A DNA stretch of 16,246 nt from Trichodesmium sp. MAG_R04 (lineage in GTDB: Bacteria; Cyanobacteriota; Cyanobacteriia; Cyanobacteriales; Microcoleaceae). A program made the position numbers and the translations under genes. The stretch spans positions 1 through 16,246 of the forward strand of contig JAKQYG010000034.1 of the NCBI GenBank assembly GCA_023356515.1, written 5' to 3'. Of this stretch, positions 13,542 through 16,246 are shown one piece after another; position 1 is the stretch's first letter, and every line of letters begins with the position of its first letter. The notes under the pieces are model-generated. The model had not been told where the DNA came from and made no database searches. It saw only the letters and a program-made list of their open reading frames with translations.

Positions 13542-16049
13542 TTACATTACAGTAAAATCTTGATCTTGTTGGAATGCTTTTTTAATCTGGGGAATAGTTT
13601 GTTCGCACATGTTAATTAACTTACCACGAGATACTCCACTTTTCGCAATGTAAAAAATACCGTAGAACGTACCCTCAATATCTAAAAATGCTCCTATAAC
13701 TAAGCCTTGAGTAAAAGCATATATCGAATAATCTAGCTCCCCAACATCTCTTTCCTCAGAAAATTTCTGAAGGGCTTTTATATGAGGAATAAAGGTGTCA
13801 AAATCTTCAATAGCTACACCTCCACTACCTTTTCCTATAACTTGTTTATATACGGATTTGTCTAATTCGTCTTCATTATAGTTGTTTTCCACTACTTCTC
13901 CATGTTGTAGATTAACTACAATAATGGCTTTGAGGTATGATTCAGCTTTGCTCATTATTCTTTCGAGCAAAACATCTATACTAATTTCAGGGTTTATAGG
14001 TTGATCAATCATTTTTTCTGTTGGCATAATCGTTGATTTTACGATATTACGAGGGTTAATCGTAGCATCTACAGATGAATTTTCCTGCCAATTATCTGTT
14101 AAATGCATTCTCACAAAGTTGTTAAAAGATTTTCTGGCTTCTTGATTATTGTCATTGAGTAAAATTCTCCCTTGAGATTCAGTAATTGAGTTAACTAGCA
14201 ATTTTAAGAGAGTATGATCTGGTTTACTCCATTCAAGGATTAAAGATATTAACCTCTCTAAATTATTAGTTTTAGTAGATAATGGTAAAAGAATTGAGGT
14301 TTTGGTGATTAAATCTGTAACCTCTTGTTTTGTTTCTTCTTTTAATTCATTATTAAATTGCCACTGACTTTTAACTAAGCTATTGATTTTATTTTCAATT
14401 TCTTGAGTAACAAAAGAGGAGTCAAATACTTCTTTATATAATTTGTTTGATACTTTCAATTCTTCTTCTGAAACAACTAAATCTAATCCCATTAGATATT
14501 CTAAGTCATTTGAATTAATATAAGTAGGATTCACTTGATCATTTTCGGTAAGGATTTGTTGATAAAGGAGCAATAAATATAGACTACGTTCATGATTAAT
14601 GATTTGATCTCTAATTTCTTGTAAATGCTGGCCTTCTTCGTTTTCTTGCCAGCGATCGCTAAATTTTTCTACTACTTCATTAATAATCTTTTCTTCTTCA
14701 CCTTCATTGATAAAATTATTATGTTGATCCAATAAATTACAAATAATAGCAATACATTTAACATATTTAGGCTTGATTTGTTCAAAAATCTTCTTGAGCA
14801 TCATCTGAGGATTAATTGCTTTTTTATTTTTTTGCATATCTATTACTAATTGAACTAATCGTTGTTCAAGAAACTCTGAGCCTGAATTGGAAGTCCGAAT
14901 TTGACTTTTAACCAAAAACTCATGCTCTTCATCGGATAATTGTTGATTCCCTAAATGGCTTATGATTATTTCTAATTCTTCGGCTAACAAGAGATATTTT
15001 TGATTCTGAGTAATTAGCCACATTCCTAGTTTTTTCCCATATCCTCTCCTATCAGGTAACATCATACCAATGTAACTTTTGTTAAATTCATTCTCATAGA
15101 GCTTAAAATCATTTTCATAAAGATTAAAAATGTGACGATAAATAGGATTAGCAACTTCGAGATAATAATTGTTTTGACTTAGACTATATCGTTTTTTGAT
15201 TAACTTTATGTCTTCTAATAAAGTTTTTTGATGTGGATCCCCTTCAGCAAAAACAAGTGGAATTTCTGAGAATTTATCTAAAATTTTTCCATAAGTTATT
15301 AATAAATTCAAATAATTATCTTCATTCTTTATTTGGCAAACTTTATAATGAATAGTCGTAAAAATGTCTTTTTCTTTCCACTTTCTAATTACATCTTCTA
15401 CTAAGGTATTCACTAAACTCTCTAGCTCTTCTTCTTTTATGTCTAAAGGTAAAGCATCTGGCCAAGGATTTAGAGGATTAGAATCATCAGAATTAACTTG
15501 CTCAATTAGAATATTAAATATGTCTCTATCAGAACTTGTCCAATATATCATTCGATTAACTATAGTTTCTTTTTGAGGTTCTAATAAATTGATGAGTTTT
15601 CTATGCATTAAATTGTCTTTGCTAGAGTTAAGACATCTTTCACTTTTGTTAATAAAAGACTGATCGTCTTTACCAACACCATATTTTTCTTTGGCTTCTT
15701 GTAATTCTTCTCCATATAACAAATAATATCTGTCTCTCTTTGATACATCTGAATTTGATAATGTCCAACCTCTGAGTTTTTCACGATACCATATCGGTAT
15801 AATTTTAGATAGACATTCATCGGTCCATGCTAAATCAAAAACTTTCTTATGTATAGGAGAAATGGGTAGCAAATATTCTTTTTGATTAGATACTAAACCT
15901 GATAATTGTAAGTCTAGATGATCGTCGTTACTGGAGTTCCATTGAACTTCTTTTCCTTCTAAAATTTCTCGATATAAATTTAAAAGACGGGAAGTTTTTA
16001 TTTCATCACTTGGCGTTGGCGTGTCTATTGTCCTGATGTCATATTTCAT
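13542..16049 (-). CDS. Large protein: three STAND/AAA-associated modules plus Roadblock/LC7-like domain
   Basis: An 835-residue soluble protein with no P-loop, transmembrane segment or signal peptide. Three degenerate copies of one unit can be aligned by eye. Each has a helix LxLYxxIL (21-30, 247-257, 491-500), then a region ending in LxLSGLV or a weaker counterpart, then a strand-helix of the form YL.+.N.IY+.VF (LLPISPIHKKVFDLAW 60-75, YLEVANPIYRHIFNLY 296-311, LKVSNKLYKEVFDSSF 531-546). The first two are followed by a helix with the W...LL.G.EL pattern. I recall this unit from the C-terminal side of cyanobacterial AAA-like/STAND ATPases. Residues about 690-828 look like a Roadblock/LC7 (longin-type) domain (YLKAIIVVNLQHGEVV, then LVIGAFLDIEGTFYGIFYIA), often a GTPase or dimerisation partner. 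It is probably a scaffold or adaptor, not an enzyme. The N-terminus starts in the middle of a unit, so the ATPase may have been lost. Confidence 0.7.
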   Translation of the reverse strand: MKYDIRTIDTPTPSDEIKTSRLLNLYREILEGKEVQWNSSNDDHLDLQLSGLVSNQKEYLLPISPIHKKVFDLAWTDECLSKIIPIWYREKLRGWTLSNSDVSKRDRYYLLYGEELQEAKEKYGVGKDDQSFINKSERCLNSSKDNLMHRKLINLLEPQKETIVNRMIYWTSSDRDIFNILIEQVNSDDSNPLNPWPDALPLDIKEEELESLVNTLVEDVIRKWKEKDIFTTIHYKVCQIKNEDNYLNLLITYGKILDKFSEIPLVFAEGDPHQKTLLEDIKLIKKRYSLSQNNYYLEVANPIYRHIFNLYENDFKLYENEFNKSYIGMMLPDRRGYGKKLGMWLITQNQKYLLLAEELEIIISHLGNQQLSDEEHEFLVKSQIRTSNSGSEFLEQRLVQLVIDMQKNKKAINPQMMLKKIFEQIKPKYVKCIAIICNLLDQHNNFINEGEEEKIINEVVEKFSDRWQENEEGQHLQEIRDQIINHERSLYLLLLYQQILTENDQVNPTYINSNDLEYLMGLDLVVSEEELKVSNKLYKEVFDSSFVTQEIENKINSLVKSQWQFNNELKEETKQEVTDLITKTSILLPLSTKTNNLERLISLILEWSKPDHTLLKLLVNSITESQGRILLNDNNQEARKSFNNFVRMHLTDNWQENSSVDATINPRNIVKSTIMPTEKMIDQPINPEISIDVLLERIMSKAESYLKAIIVVNLQHGEVVENNYNEDELDKSVYKQVIGKGSGGVAIEDFDTFIPHIKALQKFSEERDVGELDYSIYAFTQGLVIGAFLDIEGTFYGIFYIAKSGVSRGKLINMCEQTIPQIKKAFQQDQDFTVM

Positions 16050-16246
16050 GATTCGCTTTTCTATATGCCCAAAATAATCATGCTCCCTATATCCTTCTCC
16101 CTTTTTATTCGTTATGTATATTTCAATTAATAGAGCTGTTGGGAAATAACTTAGGTTAGCGAAAAATGAAAACTCAAACTAATTAATTTTGGTTAATGAT
16201 TTTATTATTTATGCTACCATCAGGTACAAGTTCCATAGTCCAGTTG
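16050..16246. other. Upstream region of the 835-residue protein gene
   Basis: The frame of the 835-residue protein stays open for about 45 codons upstream of its ATG, to a TAG near 16172. The stretch has no ATG, GTG or TTG start, but includes protein-like sequence (EGYREHDYFGHIEKRI), hinting at lost coding. At the window edge, 16245 down to TAA at 16183-16185 reads NWTMELVPDGSINNKIINQN on the minus strand. It could be the tail of another gene, too short to decide. Confidence 0.35.

Noticed and set aside
15364..15820. Open frames of 70 codons on either strand inside the 835-residue gene
   Set aside because: Low-complexity shadow frames. The main frame has repeat and domain structure.

Overview
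The window looks like chromosomal DNA from a filamentous, non-heterocystous cyanobacterium of the Trichodesmium/Okeania type. This is an inference from several signs: strongly AT-rich sequence, long gene-poor spacers, four HIP1 octamers GCGATCGC (starting at 1809, 10209, 10985 and 14652), and cyanobacterial markers. The markers are phylloquinone-pathway menD and menB, a PspA/Vipp1 pair, a zinc-tailed DciA, and small conserved cyanobacterial proteins. The species cannot be fixed from the sequence alone. No rRNA, tRNA or CRISPR array was seen.

Left part (1-4780). The 3' end of menD is followed by an 84-bp MITE with a perfect 5-bp target duplication, a glutaredoxin and a two-helix membrane protein (both minus strand), then pspA and vipp1 (IM30) on the plus strand. 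Behind vipp1 lies a repeat cluster. It holds two 252-bp IS200/IS605-derived non-autonomous elements in direct orientation, each bounded by TTAC and TCAA, with terminal bulged hairpins and an omega-RNA-like body. It also holds a long nested hairpin, a 140-bp TA-flanked MITE and three IS-end-like motifs.

Middle part (4780-10802). A membrane-anchored SPOR-like protein is divergent from dciA. A decayed tnpB remnant follows, then about 900 bp of AT-rich spacer, a four-cysteine conserved small protein with a strong terminator, and the divergent pair menB / tadA. A conserved cyanobacterial hypothetical gene closes the section. menD and menB feed phylloquinone synthesis for photosystem I. PspA/Vipp1 maintain thylakoid and plasma membranes. 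TadA makes inosine-34 in tRNA-Arg. DciA loads the replicative helicase.

Right part (10802-16246, genes all on the minus strand). This is the most unusual stretch. It encodes an 835-residue protein made of three degenerate copies of a module otherwise found at the C-terminal side of STAND/AAA-like ATPases, with a C-terminal Roadblock/LC7-like domain and no P-loop. Next is a glucokinase-like gene split by the second copy of the 140-bp MITE. Removing the MITE plus one TA restores the frame exactly. Last is a serine alpha/beta-hydrolase with a C-terminal domain resembling effector-associated (Death-fold-like) domains of bacterial conflict and signalling systems. A functional link among the three is inference only.
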